From DATLGB01 sp963726825 (GTDB lineage Bacteria > Actinomycetota > Thermoleophilia > Solirubrobacterales > Solirubrobacteraceae): a stretch of 64,000 nt of DNA. A model generated the notes under the pieces. That model searched no databases and had not been told where the DNA came from. It saw only the letters and a list, made by a program, of their open reading frames with translations. Shown one piece after another: positions 19,705 through 28,470 of this stretch. Positions within the stretch are counted from its first letter, which is position 1. Each line of letters starts with the position of its first letter. Made by a program: the position numbers and the translations under genes. The stretch is from NCBI GenBank assembly GCA_963726825.1, contig CAVSDT010000002.1, positions 806,001 to 870,000 on the forward strand, read 5' to 3'.

Positions 19705-19857
19705 TCAGCGTGGGGCGCGGCCACCGCCACTCGTGAGGCGCGGGACCAGCAGCAGGGCGAGTCCGATGACGACGCAGACGATGCCCAGGATGTAGTTGAC
19801 GAGGATCGCGAGGACGATCCCGATGATGATGAGCAGGATCGGCAGGGTGAGTTGCAT
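19705..19857 (-). CDS. 50-residue two-span membrane peptide
   Basis: A small gene encoding MQLTLPILLIIIGIVLAIL, then VNYILGIVCVVIGLALLLV, then a short polar tail ending GGGRAPR. It is almost entirely two hydrophobic helices joined by a short Asn-Tyr turn. The pattern resembles the DUF6131 group of tiny actinobacterial membrane proteins, but I cannot confirm membership. A hairpin terminator follows its stop. A weak TAGCAG box ends 6 nt before the ATG, suggesting a leaderless message. The function is unknown; it could be a small subunit or an envelope stress peptide. Confidence 0.6.
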   Translation of the reverse strand: MQLTLPILLIIIGIVLAILVNYILGIVCVVIGLALLLVPRLTSGGGRAPR

Positions 19858-19935
19858 GCGGGCCTGCTACCCGATGGGGGCGAAGGGAATGCAAACGCGA
19901 CAGAACTTGCGTCGAGGGGCCCCGCGGAACGAGAT

Positions 19936-19958
19936 CGGCCGCCCCTGCGGGGCGGCCG
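19936..19958 (-). terminator. hairpin downstream of tRNA-Met
   Basis: A 10-bp perfect stem (CGGCCGCCCC / GGGGCGGCCG) with a 3-nt loop, starting 10 nt after the tRNA 3' end on the minus strand. No T-run follows, as is common in GC-rich genomes. Confidence 0.5.
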
Positions 19959-19967
19959 TCTGCGCCA

Positions 19968-20041
19968 TAGCTCGGGGTGGACTCGAACCACCGACCTCAC
20001 GATTATGAGCCGTGCGCTCTAACCAGCTGAGCTACCGAGCC
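19968..20041 (-). tRNA. tRNA-Met (CAT), elongator type
   Basis: A 74-nt cloverleaf on the minus strand. The 5' GGCTCGG pairs with CCGAGCT in the acceptor stem, with a G-T first pair. It has a D-arm GCTCAGCTGGTTAGAGC, an anticodon loop CTCATAA on a CACGG/TCGTG stem, and a T-arm with GGTTCGAGTCC. The loop reads CAT. The GCTCATAATCGTGAGGTC segment is typical of elongator tRNA-Met rather than the initiator, which would have three G-C pairs in the anticodon stem. A tRNA-Ile2 with lysidine is not excluded. CCA is not encoded. Confidence 0.92.
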
Positions 20042-20104
20042 ACGCGGGCGAGGAGGATAGCCGGGGCCGGAGTAGGCAGCCGCCACAGCGGGGAGGCCCC
20101 GGTC

Positions 20105-20269
20105 ATGACCGTCCCCTCGCCCGAGCCGCCCGCTCCCTCGCCGATGCCCGATCCGCCGGCGCCTGACCCGCAGCCGCCGGTGCCGTCGCCGGATCCGAGC
20201 CCCATGCCGCCGGAGACGCCGCCGGCCCCGCCGAGCCCCGAGCCGGGGCCCGGCGCGCCCACGATCTAG
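20105..20269 (+). CDS. 54-residue proline-rich peptide (hypothetical)
   Basis: A short frame encoding a Pro/Ser/Asp/Glu-rich chain with repeated PSP, PDP and PPAP units and no membrane segment. A strong GGGAGG ribosome-binding sequence 8 nt before the ATG, and a stop that shares CTAG with the convergent beta-helix gene, argue that it is real. Low complexity in GC-rich DNA argues the other way. It occupies the only space between the tRNA and the beta-helix gene. No function can be proposed. Confidence 0.4.
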   Translation: MTVPSPEPPAPSPMPDPPAPDPQPPVPSPDPSPMPPETPPAPPSPEPGPGAPTI

Positions 20270-22365
20270 GCGCCCGGCAGGGCCACCGTCGCGTCTCCGA
20301 GCGCCACGCGCGTCGGGGCGCGGCCGTCGTCGCCGATGCGCCAGGTGACGGTGAACGGCACGCTGTCGCCGGGCGCGATCGTCGTCGTCACGCCGAGGCG
20401 GCGGGCCTGGAAGGCCGGCATCGCCTCGCGCGGCCCGACCGCCGGGCCGTAGAGGCCGTGGGAGAAGCCCGAGGCGAACGACGCCGTGCCCGTCACGGAG
20501 CGGCCGGCGTCGTCGAGCAGGCGCGCGGCCCCGGCGTTCAGCGCCATGGGGGAGGAGGAGCGGTTCGTCAGCCGACCGGTGACGAGCCGGTCCGACGGGA
20601 GCTCACGCGGACGGGCGGTGTGGACCTCGCCGCTCCACGCCAGCGGACCGACGGCGGAGGCGCCGGGACCCTCGACGGCGCCGGCGAACGACGCCGGGGC
20701 CAGCACGCTCGCGCGCTCGAGCGCGGGGCGCTGACCCGAGGCCGACGAGCGCGCGGCCGATCCGCCGTCACCCGGGTCGGCCGGGGTCGTGAACCAGGTG
20801 CATCCCGCGGGGTCGGGGTTCGTGCGCGGGTTCCACTGGATGCAGGGCAGGTCCGCCGCGAGCTTGGCGAGGTTCCCGACGGGGTTCTTGGAGCCGCCGC
20901 TGGCGCAGTCCGGCAGCGTCTTGGGGTCACTGGTGAGCCCCACGCCGGGCGCGGTCACGTTGCCCTCCCAGCAGTTGCGCTGGCCCTGCTCGTCCCAGTA
21001 GACGTCGGTGCCGTTGCGGTCCGGGGTCCCGTCGGGCCGCACGCCGAACGTGTTGCCCACGAAGCGGTTGCCGTGGGAGGTGTCGTTGGCCTTCGCCGGG
21101 TCCGTCTCCCCGCGGGCGGGGGCGGGGACGTGGAACAGCCGCACCCCGTTGCGGTGCTGGTCGTAGATGTGGTTGCCCTGGAAGGTGTTCTCGTTGACGC
21201 CGTAGAGCATGAAGCCGGTGCCGACGACCACCTGGAAGACGGGGCAGACGACCTCCTTGCGCCGCTGCTCGAACGGGGTGGCGTTGCAGTAGGCCTCGTT
21301 GGCGTCATCGAAGAAGTTGACGTTGTTGGAGTTGATCTCGTTGTCGGTCCACTTCGAGCAGTCCTGCGGCATGCCGGGGTGGCCGGGCGCGAAGGAGTCG
21401 TTGGCGATCCCGGCCGCGTTGTCGTGGAAGCGCGAGGTGTGCGTCCACGTGCCGTTGCCGGCGGTCCCGGAGGACCCGAGCGTGTTGCCGTAGGAGTCGA
21501 TCCGGCGCAGCTCGATCCCGAAGCCGTTGCAGTGGGCCTCGGGGCCGGAGCCCGGGTAGACGCCGGAGTCGCCGCTGCCGTAGGCGGTGATGTCCTGGTA
21601 GAGCCCGTGGTCGGACGTGAAGGTCAGGATCCCGTAGTGGGAGGCGTAGCGCGACACGAGGTTGCGCAGGTGGAAGCCGTTGGTCTCGACGACGTCGATG
21701 TTGTTGTACGCGCCCTGCTCGACGGTCACGTTGCGCAGCTGGAAGCCGTCGGCGCGGTCGGCGCGGATGACGTCGGGCTTGCGCCGGTCGCCCTCGAAGA
21801 TCACGTCGGTGCGGCGGCGCCCGAGCCCCTTGACCAGCAGGTTGCACTTCTGGTCGCAGCTGCGGTCGGGGTCGTCGACGGAGTCGCCGATGATCGCGAT
21901 CAGGTTGCGCGCGTTGGGGCACTCGACCTGATGCAGGTACGTCGGGACCTTGCCGTCCTCGGTGTGGTTGTCACCGGAGTCCTCCCAGAAGGCCGGACCG
22001 GAGCACTTCGGGTCCTTGACCGGGATCGCGCGGCTCGGCTCCTCGCGGTAGACGCCGGGGAGGACGAGGATGCGGTCCCCCGACTTGGCGGCGTTGACCG
22101 CCGCCTGGACGTGACGGAAGCGACAGCGCTTGACGAGCGCCAGGCGGGCGCGGCGGGCGCCGCGCAGCTTGCGGCCCTTGAAGGTCCGGCGGATGCGCTT
22201 GGCCGAACCCGGCTTGCAGACGATCTTCGCCGTGCCGGTGGAGCGGTACTTCGGGACGGCGCCCGTCGCGCGGTCCGGATACTGCGTGGCGCGCTCGGCA
22301 TGACCGAAGGCCAGGCCGGAGCCGAGCACGAGGAGGGCGAGGAGCGTCGAGAGCGTCAGGCGCAT
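20266..22365 (-). CDS. secreted right-handed beta-helix protein
   Basis: About 699 residues. The N-terminal signal peptide MRLTLSTLLALLVLGSGLAFG is followed by a region rich in Lys/Arg and a parallel beta-helix built of irregular repeats such as GFQLRNVTVEQGAYNNIDVV, GFHLRNLVSRYASHYGILTF and GLYQDITAYGSGDSGVYPG. RHVQAAVNAAKSGDRILVLPG is the entry motif seen in pectate-lyase-like and nitrous-oxide-protein-like folds. A C-terminal beta domain of about 150 residues follows a Ser/Ala linker. Such proteins often bind or cleave polysaccharides, but no catalytic set is evident. Two further in-frame ATGs lie up to 18 bases upstream. It is divergent from the MDR reductase. Confidence 0.78.
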   Translation of the reverse strand: MRLTLSTLLALLVLGSGLAFGHAERATQYPDRATGAVPKYRSTGTAKIVCKPGSAKRIRRTFKGRKLRGARRARLALVKRCRFRHVQAAVNAAKSGDRILVLPGVYREEPSRAIPVKDPKCSGPAFWEDSGDNHTEDGKVPTYLHQVECPNARNLIAIIGDSVDDPDRSCDQKCNLLVKGLGRRRTDVIFEGDRRKPDVIRADRADGFQLRNVTVEQGAYNNIDVVETNGFHLRNLVSRYASHYGILTFTSDHGLYQDITAYGSGDSGVYPGSGPEAHCNGFGIELRRIDSYGNTLGSSGTAGNGTWTHTSRFHDNAAGIANDSFAPGHPGMPQDCSKWTDNEINSNNVNFFDDANEAYCNATPFEQRRKEVVCPVFQVVVGTGFMLYGVNENTFQGNHIYDQHRNGVRLFHVPAPARGETDPAKANDTSHGNRFVGNTFGVRPDGTPDRNGTDVYWDEQGQRNCWEGNVTAPGVGLTSDPKTLPDCASGGSKNPVGNLAKLAADLPCIQWNPRTNPDPAGCTWFTTPADPGDGGSAARSSASGQRPALERASVLAPASFAGAVEGPGASAVGPLAWSGEVHTARPRELPSDRLVTGRLTNRSSSPMALNAGAARLLDDAGRSVTGTASFASGFSHGLYGPAVGPREAMPAFQARRLGVTTTIAPGDSVPFTVTWRIGDDGRAPTRVALGDATVALPGA

Positions 22366-22411
22366 GGGCATTGCAACGATCATCGCGGACGATGCTTGCG
22401 CGTGCGCCGCC

Positions 22412-22417
22412 TAGCGT
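22412..22417 (+). promoter_or_regulatory. -10 box of leaderless promoter (MDR reductase)
   Basis: TAGCGT ends 7 nt before the ATG. There is no ribosome-binding sequence between them. Confidence 0.45.
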
Positions 22418-22424
22418 CCGCCGC

Positions 22425-23432
22425 ATGCCCACCGCCTCTCGTGCGTTCCTGCTCGCGGCCCGCCCGCAGGGCGAGCCGAAGCCCGCCGACTTCCGGCTCG
22501 CCGACATCGAGCTCGACGATCCCGGGGACGGCCAGCTGCTGGTCCGCAACACGTGGATGTCGGTGGACCCCTACATGCGCGGGCGCATGAACGACGCGGC
22601 GTCCTACGTCCCGCCCTTCGAGCTCGGGAAGCCGCTGGAGGGCGGCGCGATCGGCGTAGTCGAGGCGTCGCGTGCGGACGGGTTCGCCCCCGGCGACGTC
22701 GTCCTGCACGGCCTCGGCTGGCGCGAGCACGCCGTCCTGGACGCGACGGCCGTCGCGAGGGTCGAGCCCGTGGAGCGCATCGGCGACTCCGCCCACCTCG
22801 GCGTCCTCGGGATGCCCGGGCTGACGGCCTACGCCGGCCTGATCGAGGTCGCCGCCCTGCGGGCGGGGGACACGGTCTTCGTGACGGGCGCGGCCGGCGC
22901 CGTCGGGTCGCTCGTGGGCCAGATCGCCTCCCAGCGCGGCCATCGCGTGATCGGCAGCGCGGGAACCGCGGAGAAGGTCCGCCACCTCACGGAGGACCTC
23001 GGCTTCGACGCCGCGTTCGACTACCACGACGGCCCGGCCGCCGACCGGCTCGCCGAGCTCGCCCCGGACGGGATCGACGTGATGTTCGACAACGTCGGCG
23101 GGGCGCAGCTGGAGGCCGCGATCGGCGCCGCCAACCTCCGCGCGCGCTTCGCGCTGTGCGGGGCGATCAGCGTCTACAACGCGACGGAGCCCGCGCCCGG
23201 TCCGCGCAACCTGTTCCTGGCCGTCGGCAAGCGCCTGACCCTGCGCGGCTTCATCGTCCGCGACCACGGCGACCTGCGTCAGACGATGCTCGACGAGGTC
23301 GGCCCCCTCGTCGCCGACGGGCGGATCCAGTACCGCGAGACCGTGGTCGACGGCTTCGAGCGCGCCCCCGAGGCGTTCATCGCGCTCCTGCGGGGCGAGA
23401 ACACCGGCAAGATGGTCGTCCGCCTCGGCTGA
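22425..23432 (+). CDS. zinc-free MDR-family NADP-dependent oxidoreductase
   Basis: A 335-residue medium-chain reductase of the leukotriene-B4 dehydrogenase / CurA type, which reduces enones or related double bonds with NADPH. The family segments VDPYMRGRM, GMPGLTAYAGL, the nucleotide loop TGAAGAVGSLVGQIA and FDNVGG are present. The zinc-binding cysteines of alcohol dehydrogenases are absent. The ATG chosen lies just after a TAGCGT box. An in-frame start 18 codons upstream would extend into the beta-helix promoter region. Its stop lies within a hairpin shared with the convergent symporter gene. Confidence 0.9.
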   Translation: MPTASRAFLLAARPQGEPKPADFRLADIELDDPGDGQLLVRNTWMSVDPYMRGRMNDAASYVPPFELGKPLEGGAIGVVEASRADGFAPGDVVLHGLGWREHAVLDATAVARVEPVERIGDSAHLGVLGMPGLTAYAGLIEVAALRAGDTVFVTGAAGAVGSLVGQIASQRGHRVIGSAGTAEKVRHLTEDLGFDAAFDYHDGPAADRLAELAPDGIDVMFDNVGGAQLEAAIGAANLRARFALCGAISVYNATEPAPGPRNLFLAVGKRLTLRGFIVRDHGDLRQTMLDEVGPLVADGRIQYRETVVDGFERAPEAFIALLRGENTGKMVVRLG

Positions 23433-23442
23433 GGCTCAGCCG
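23426..23442. terminator. bidirectional hairpin over two convergent stops
   Basis: A 7-bp perfect stem (CGGCTGA / TCAGCCG) with a GGC loop. The stem contains the stop codons of both convergent genes, so one hairpin may serve both. There is no T-run. Confidence 0.45.
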
Positions 23443-24842
23443 GCGCCGGCCGGCAGCACGATGCCGCCCTCGGCACGCTCGGCCGGGGCGTCCTCGGGGC
23501 GCTCGGCGCCGGCGTCGGTGAGCCGGTTGACCTCGGACGGGTCGTCGAGCGTGCGCCGCAGCTGCTCGAGGTCGAGCTCGCCCTGCCAGCGCGCGATGGC
23601 CAGCGTCGCGACGGAGTTGCCGATCGCGTTGGTGATCGCGCGCCCCTCGCTCATCACGCGGTCGATGCCGACGACGAGCGCGATGCCGACGGCGATCGAC
23701 TCGGCGGTGAAGAACTCGCCGCCGAAGGCCTGCAGGGAGGCGGTCAGCGTCACGAGGCCCGCCCCGGTGATCCCGGCCGCGCCCTTGGAGGTCAGGATCA
23801 TCAGCCCCGCGAGGGCGAGCTGCTGACCCAGGGCGATGTCCTGGCCGGCCGCCTGCAGGATGAACAGGGCCCCGATCGTGAGGTAGATGCAGGTGCCGTC
23901 GAGGTTGAACGAGTAGCCCGTCGGGATGACCATGCCGACCGTCTGGCGCGACGCGCCCGCCGCCTCGAGCTTGCGCAGCAGCCGCGGCAGCACGGTCTCC
24001 GAGGACGAGGTGCCGACGATGATCAGCAGCTCGTCCTTGATCAGCCGGATGACCTTCAGGACGTTGAAGCCCGCGACACGGGAGACCGTCCCGAGCACGA
24101 CGAGCACGAAGATCGCACAGGTCCCCCAGAACGTGGCGGCCAGCGCCAGCAGGCCGGTCAGCGACTGCGCGCCGAAGGCCGCGACGGTGTAGGCCATGCC
24201 CCCGAAGGCGCCCAGCGGGGCGGCGTACATGATGAAGCGGATCACGCGGAAGAGGATCTGCGAGACGGTCTCGAAGCCGCCGACGACCCGTCTGCGATCC
24301 GCCTCGCGCAGGGTCGAGATCGCCGCGGCGACGAGGATGGCGAGCACGAGGACGCGCAGGATCTCGTTCTCCACGAACGGGCCGGCGAGGGAGTCGGGCA
24401 GCAGCGAGTCGGTCACGAAGGAGACGACGCCCTCCTCGCCGCCGGCCTCCTTGATCGAGCTCTGGGCCTGCTCGGTGCTGGCGGCGGACGGGTCGGCGTT
24501 GACGCCCGCGCCGGGCTGGATGAGGTTGGCCGCGGCGAGACCGAGCGCGAGCGCGATGACCGTGGCGACGAAGAAGTAGCCCAGCGCGCGCAGCGCGAGC
24601 CCGCCGGCGCGGCCGAGGTCGCCGAGGGAGGCGATGCCGATGATCACCGTCACGAAGATCACCGGACCGGTGATCGTCTTGATGAGCTGGATGAAGGCGT
24701 CGGCCAGCCAGCGGGCGTTCGTGGCCTGGTCGGGAGCGACGAGGCCGAAGAGGATGCCGGCGGCGATGGCGATCAGCACCCAGAACCACAGTTGGCGGAC
24801 CATGGCGGCCAGGTTCCCGTTCGTGCCGATCCACACACCCAT
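23436..24842 (-). CDS. dicarboxylate/amino acid:cation symporter (DctA/GltP family)
   Basis: A 468-residue secondary transporter of the DAACS family that moves C4-dicarboxylates or glutamate/aspartate with sodium or protons. The two hairpin-loop motifs are present: the serine-rich GTSSSETVLPRL and SKGAAGITGAGLVTL. The ion-site span GYSFNLDGTCIYLTIG is also intact. Eight spans and a charged C-terminal tail rich in Glu/Arg complete the protein. About 70 bp separate its start from the divergent permease gene. A TAGGCG-like box lies in that gap. Confidence 0.93.
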   Translation of the reverse strand: MGVWIGTNGNLAAMVRQLWFWVLIAIAAGILFGLVAPDQATNARWLADAFIQLIKTITGPVIFVTVIIGIASLGDLGRAGGLALRALGYFFVATVIALALGLAAANLIQPGAGVNADPSAASTEQAQSSIKEAGGEEGVVSFVTDSLLPDSLAGPFVENEILRVLVLAILVAAAISTLREADRRRVVGGFETVSQILFRVIRFIMYAAPLGAFGGMAYTVAAFGAQSLTGLLALAATFWGTCAIFVLVVLGTVSRVAGFNVLKVIRLIKDELLIIVGTSSSETVLPRLLRKLEAAGASRQTVGMVIPTGYSFNLDGTCIYLTIGALFILQAAGQDIALGQQLALAGLMILTSKGAAGITGAGLVTLTASLQAFGGEFFTAESIAVGIALVVGIDRVMSEGRAITNAIGNSVATLAIARWQGELDLEQLRRTLDDPSEVNRLTDAGAERPEDAPAERAEGGIVLPAGAG

Positions 24843-24913
24843 GCGGCTCGGCGGCCGGTCACGGCGCCTACGCTGTCGCGGCTTCGCCCGGCTTCCTCGA
24901 CACCACGTGCCTG

Positions 24914-25741
24914 ATGGCGCGCCTGGCCCTCCTCGATCTGCGCAGGGGCCGCGCCGGCCTCGCCCTGCTGGGCGTCGTCGTCGCGCTGCTGGCGCTGTTG
25001 GGGCTCGCCGCCGACCGCGGCCTCGCCGTCAGCCGCAGCCCCGGGGCGGGCTCACTGGACTTCGTCGTCGTCGGCTCGACGCTGCTCGGCACCGCGGCCT
25101 TCGTCGCGCTCCTGCTCGGGGCCATCGTCGCGGTCTTCCTCGGCCAGTCGGCCGTGCGCGGGGACGCCCAGAGCGGGATGCTGCAGCCCGTCCTGGCGCG
25201 GCCGGTGCACCGCGGCGCCGTCGTGGCAGGCCGGCTGCTGGCCGCGGCGGGCGTGGCCGCAGCGACCACCGCCCTGATCTGGGCATCCGCCGTGGTCGTG
25301 GTCGGCCTCGCCGGCGGCTACTGGCCGCGTGCCTGGGTCGTGCCGGTGGGCCAGCTCGCGCTGGCCGGGGCGCTCGTCGCCGTGCTGGCGGTCGCCGCCT
25401 CGACGGTGCTGGCCGCGACGGCGGCCGGGATCGCGACGCTCTCGCTCGTCGGCGTCGGCTTCACCGTGGGGCTGGTCGGCCAGTTGGGCCTCGCCTTCGG
25501 CCTGCCCGAGCTCGGCCGGGTCGCCGACGTCGTCTCGGTGCTGCTGCCCTTCGAGGCGCTCTATCGGGCGGTGCTCGCCGGGCTCGGCGGGGAGCTCGTG
25601 GACCTGGCGCGCTTCGGCGTGGCGAGCGGCCCATTCGGCGGGGCCCGGACCCTCAGTACGCCCATGGCGGCCGGCATCGCGGGATGGACCGTCCTGATGC
25701 TGGCGTTGACGGTCCACGGAACGAGACGGCTGGACGCGTGA
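24914..25741 (+). CDS. ABC-2 type transporter permease (NosY-like)
   Basis: A 275-residue membrane protein with six hydrophobic segments. The cytoplasmic SGMLQPVLARPVHRGAVVAGRLLA is the ABC-2/NosY hallmark (E/D-x-G-x6-R-P-x-x-R). Such permeases work with a separate ATPase to export a small molecule or assist envelope maturation. No ATPase is adjacent. The best partner is the ATPase near 27.8 kb, with a PKD lipoprotein gene between, all in one direction. The TACGCT box about 40 bp upstream (24869-24874) may drive it. Confidence 0.85.
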   Translation: MARLALLDLRRGRAGLALLGVVVALLALLGLAADRGLAVSRSPGAGSLDFVVVGSTLLGTAAFVALLLGAIVAVFLGQSAVRGDAQSGMLQPVLARPVHRGAVVAGRLLAAAGVAAATTALIWASAVVVVGLAGGYWPRAWVVPVGQLALAGALVAVLAVAASTVLAATAAGIATLSLVGVGFTVGLVGQLGLAFGLPELGRVADVVSVLLPFEALYRAVLAGLGGELVDLARFGVASGPFGGARTLSTPMAAGIAGWTVLMLALTVHGTRRLDA

Positions 25742-25912
25742 CCGATCCGACCGCGGCGGCCGGTCGGCGATGGCGTGCCTGCGCGCGCAAGCGGACTGTG
25801 GCGGTCAACTGACTACCTCCGGCTGAGGTGCATCAGAGGTGTGCCCTGCACACCGTTGGATCGGATAGTCGGGGCGCGGGCCCCGGCGGTCCAGGTCACT
25901 CGAAGGGAAACG

Positions 25913-27754
25913 ATGCATCAGCTCACCGGGCGCCGCGGGAGGCGCCGACTCGCCGCTCTCGTCGCGGTGCCACTGCTTGTCGGGCTGACCGGCTGCGGCA
26001 GCCACCCCGACCCCTCTGACGTGATCCCGGAGAACTCCGGACCCGGCGCCGTGCTCGTACCGGAGCGGACGACGGCGAAGGCCGGCGAGACGCTGACCTT
26101 CGACGCCAGTGGATCGACGCTGGCGGAGCTGCAGTCCGATTCGCAGTGCCCGCGCAGCATCTCGCTCTTCGTCGAGGGCGTCGAAGGCGTGGTGTCGCGC
26201 AAGACGAACATCTCGGAGCCGCCCGAGGAGACGCTCGACACGATCGGTACCGGCGGCCCGACCTGCAAGGTGGTCAACGGCAAGCTGCAGGCGAAGATGC
26301 CCGCCGGCGCGCTGGGCTCCACCGTCGCTCACAAGGTCACCGTCGTGGTGGACAACTTCTACGACGTGCTTGACGAGAAGAGCGTCACGAGGAGCGTCGC
26401 CTCGGTGACGGTGGCGGTCACCACCCCCATCCCCGGCCAGACCACGCCGGTGGTCAACCCCGGTAGGCCGACCCCGCCGACCTCGCCGGCCACCACGCCC
26501 CCGACGTCGGACCCGACGCCGCCGGGCCATGGCGAGGATCACAGCGGGCCGTGCGGCCGCACCGTGACGACGGGCGGCGGCACGCCCCCGGAGATCTCCC
26601 ACGTGCTCATCAATCCCTACCGGCCGGTCGCCGGGCAGGAGGCCCAGGTGGTCGTGGACGCTTCCGACGCGGACCCGGGCGATGGCATCGCGGGCTACCG
26701 CTATGACCTCGACGGCGACGGGACCTACGAGACGGACTACGACTTCCCGCGCGAGTCGTTCACGCCGGCGAAGGCCGGAGAGGGCTTCATCTGCGTCGAG
26801 GCGCGCGACAAGACCGGCAACCGCTCCGTGACCCAGGTCGTCTACGACGCGCGCCCCGCCGGCTCGCTGGCCTCCTCGAGGCTCTACGAGGTGTTCCGCG
26901 CGCAGGTCGGGGGACCGACGACCTTCAACGGCGGACCGGTGCCCGACGACGTCGACGAGGCGTTCATCGACTTCGGCGACGGCGGCCACGACTTCCAGGA
27001 CGTGGCGGGCAACAAGGCGCCCTCGTTCGAGCACACCTACACCGACCCGGGGCGCTACGTCGTGACGCTCGTCGAGTCGATCAGCGGCACCGGCGACAGC
27101 AGCCAGTGGTCGATCATCGTCGACGTCGATGCCGCCGACCCGCCCGGTGGGCCCATGAGGCTCCGGGTGAACGACGGCACGGCGACAGCGGCCAAGAAGC
27201 AGGCCTACACGATCACGACGCTGCTCAAGCAGAGCAGGGACAAGATCCTCAAGCGCGGCAAGCTGTTCTTCTCGAAGGGCGCACTGCACTCGAAGGGGAC
27301 GATCACCCGGGCTGACGTGCGCGGCTCGCTGCCCAAGCCGCTGCGCAAGGTGAAGGCGCTCAAGGGCCTCAAGGCGCTGTATCGCTCGACGTTCGTCGTC
27401 AAGCTCAACGGCGTCAAGATCGACCTGGGCCCGGACACCTGGGGCGTCGGCGGCACGGCGAGGATCCTCGCCCAGGCCAAGCGCGACCGGAAGACGCGCG
27501 TGTGCCTGTCGATGATCAGCGACGGCCGCACCGTGGCCGGCACGCAGTGGAAGGTGCTCGGCGCGACGGGCAAGGCGAAGGGCCTCACGGGCGGCGGCAC
27601 GTACGCGCCGATCGTGCTCGGGCCGCGCCTGTCGCCGGAGCCGACGGGCACCGCGATCATCGCCAAGGGCAAGGCGAAGGGGATCGGCAAGTGCTCGAGC
27701 CTCGCGAAGTACCTGCCCGGCGCCAAGTCGAAGAAGAAGAAGGGGAGGAAGTAG
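25913..27754 (+). CDS. PKD-domain lipoprotein
   Basis: A 613-residue surface lipoprotein. A basic N-terminus, the hydrophobic AALVAVPLLVGLTGC and a lipobox Cys at about residue 30 are followed by a first beta-rich domain. A Pro/Thr linker (TPPTSPATTPPTSDPTPPGH) separates it from two PKD-like domains. The first contains YRYDLDGDGTYETDYD, and the second FIDFGDGG, then HTYTDPGRYVVTL. The last 180 residues are Lys/Arg-rich and end in a KKKKGRK tail. PKD domains mediate cell-surface adhesion or glycan binding. The ATG follows GAAGGGAAA. It sits between the split ABC-2 permease and ATPase and just upstream of lnt, whose product would N-acylate it (inference). Confidence 0.82.
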   Translation: MHQLTGRRGRRRLAALVAVPLLVGLTGCGSHPDPSDVIPENSGPGAVLVPERTTAKAGETLTFDASGSTLAELQSDSQCPRSISLFVEGVEGVVSRKTNISEPPEETLDTIGTGGPTCKVVNGKLQAKMPAGALGSTVAHKVTVVVDNFYDVLDEKSVTRSVASVTVAVTTPIPGQTTPVVNPGRPTPPTSPATTPPTSDPTPPGHGEDHSGPCGRTVTTGGGTPPEISHVLINPYRPVAGQEAQVVVDASDADPGDGIAGYRYDLDGDGTYETDYDFPRESFTPAKAGEGFICVEARDKTGNRSVTQVVYDARPAGSLASSRLYEVFRAQVGGPTTFNGGPVPDDVDEAFIDFGDGGHDFQDVAGNKAPSFEHTYTDPGRYVVTLVESISGTGDSSQWSIIVDVDAADPPGGPMRLRVNDGTATAAKKQAYTITTLLKQSRDKILKRGKLFFSKGALHSKGTITRADVRGSLPKPLRKVKALKGLKALYRSTFVVKLNGVKIDLGPDTWGVGGTARILAQAKRDRKTRVCLSMISDGRTVAGTQWKVLGATGKAKGLTGGGTYAPIVLGPRLSPEPTGTAIIAKGKAKGIGKCSSLAKYLPGAKSKKKKGRK

Positions 27755-28470
27755 TCGCACCCGTCCTGGAACTCGTCGGCATCGCGAAGCGCTTCGGGTC
27801 CGTCCCGGCGCTGCGCGGCGTCGACCTCCAGGTCGGGCCGGGGGAGCTGGTCGGCCTGCTCGGCCCCAACGGGGCCGGCAAGTCGACCCTCGTGAAGATC
27901 GCCTGCGGCCTCGTGACCCCCGATTCGGGGACCGCGACCGTCGCCGGCGCCCTCGCCGGGTCGCGCGCGGCACGGGCGCGGGTCGGCTACCTCGCCGAGT
28001 TGTTCCGCTTCCCGCCGGCGCTGACGGGCGACGAGCTGCTCGCCGCCCACCAGCGCCTCGCGGGCTCCGCGGGCGGGGCGACAGAGCGCGAGCGCCTGCT
28101 GGCGCTCGCCGGCGTCGAGGAGGTGGCGGGCCGCCGGATCGGCACGCTGTCGAAGGGCAACCAGCAGCGCCTCGGATTGGCCCAGGCGCTGATCGGCTCG
28201 CCGGCGCTGCTGCTCCTCGACGAGCCCACGAGCGCGCTGGACCCGATCGGGCGCCGCACCGTCCGCAAGGTGCTCGACCGCCTACGCGCCGACGGCGTCG
28301 GCGTGCTCGTCAACTCGCACCTGCTGACCGAGATCGAGGACGTCTGCGACCGGGTGGTGCTGATGCGCGACGGGACGGTCGTCGGTGGGGGGCGGGTGGC
28401 CGAGCTCGCCCCGCCCGGCTCGGGCCGCACGCTCGAGGACGTCTACGTCGAGACGATGGAGGCGGCGTGA
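27754..28470 (+). CDS. ABC transporter ATPase lacking a standard start codon
   Basis: About 238 residues with a complete ATPase core: Walker A GPNGAGKST, signature LSKGNQQRL, Walker B LLLLDEPTSALD and the H-loop NSHLL. It resembles NosF/CcmA-type export ATPases and probably drives the permease near 25 kb. The expected N-terminus (APVLELVGIAKRF) is preceded by GTC, overlapping the lipoprotein stop as TAGTC where TAGTG would be usual. GGGGAGG lies 5 nt upstream. The nearest standard in-frame start is some 250 bases earlier, inside the lipoprotein. Either a rare GTC start is used or one base differs from a GTG ancestor. Confidence 0.8.
   Translation, partial: VAPVLELVGIAKRFGSVPALRGVDLQVGPGELVGLLGPNGAGKSTLVKIACGLVTPDSGTATVAGALAGSRAARARVGYLAELFRFPPALTGDELLAAHQRLAGSAGGATERERLLALAGVEEVAGRRIGTLSKGNQQRLGLAQALIGSPALLLLDEPTSALDPIGRRTVRKVLDRLRADGVGVLVNSHLLTEIEDVCDRVVLMRDGTVVGGGRVAELAPPGSGRTLEDVYVETMEAA

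Noticed and set aside
16662..19736. Plus-strand open frame of about 1000 codons opposite the antiporter and DUF2254 genes
   Set aside because: The two minus-strand genes carry clear family motifs and membrane spans. The plus frame is low-complexity Arg/Gly/Asp without motifs.
19968..20041. Initiator tRNA-fMet
   Set aside because: The anticodon stem lacks the three consecutive G-C pairs of initiators, and the overall sequence fits the elongator type.
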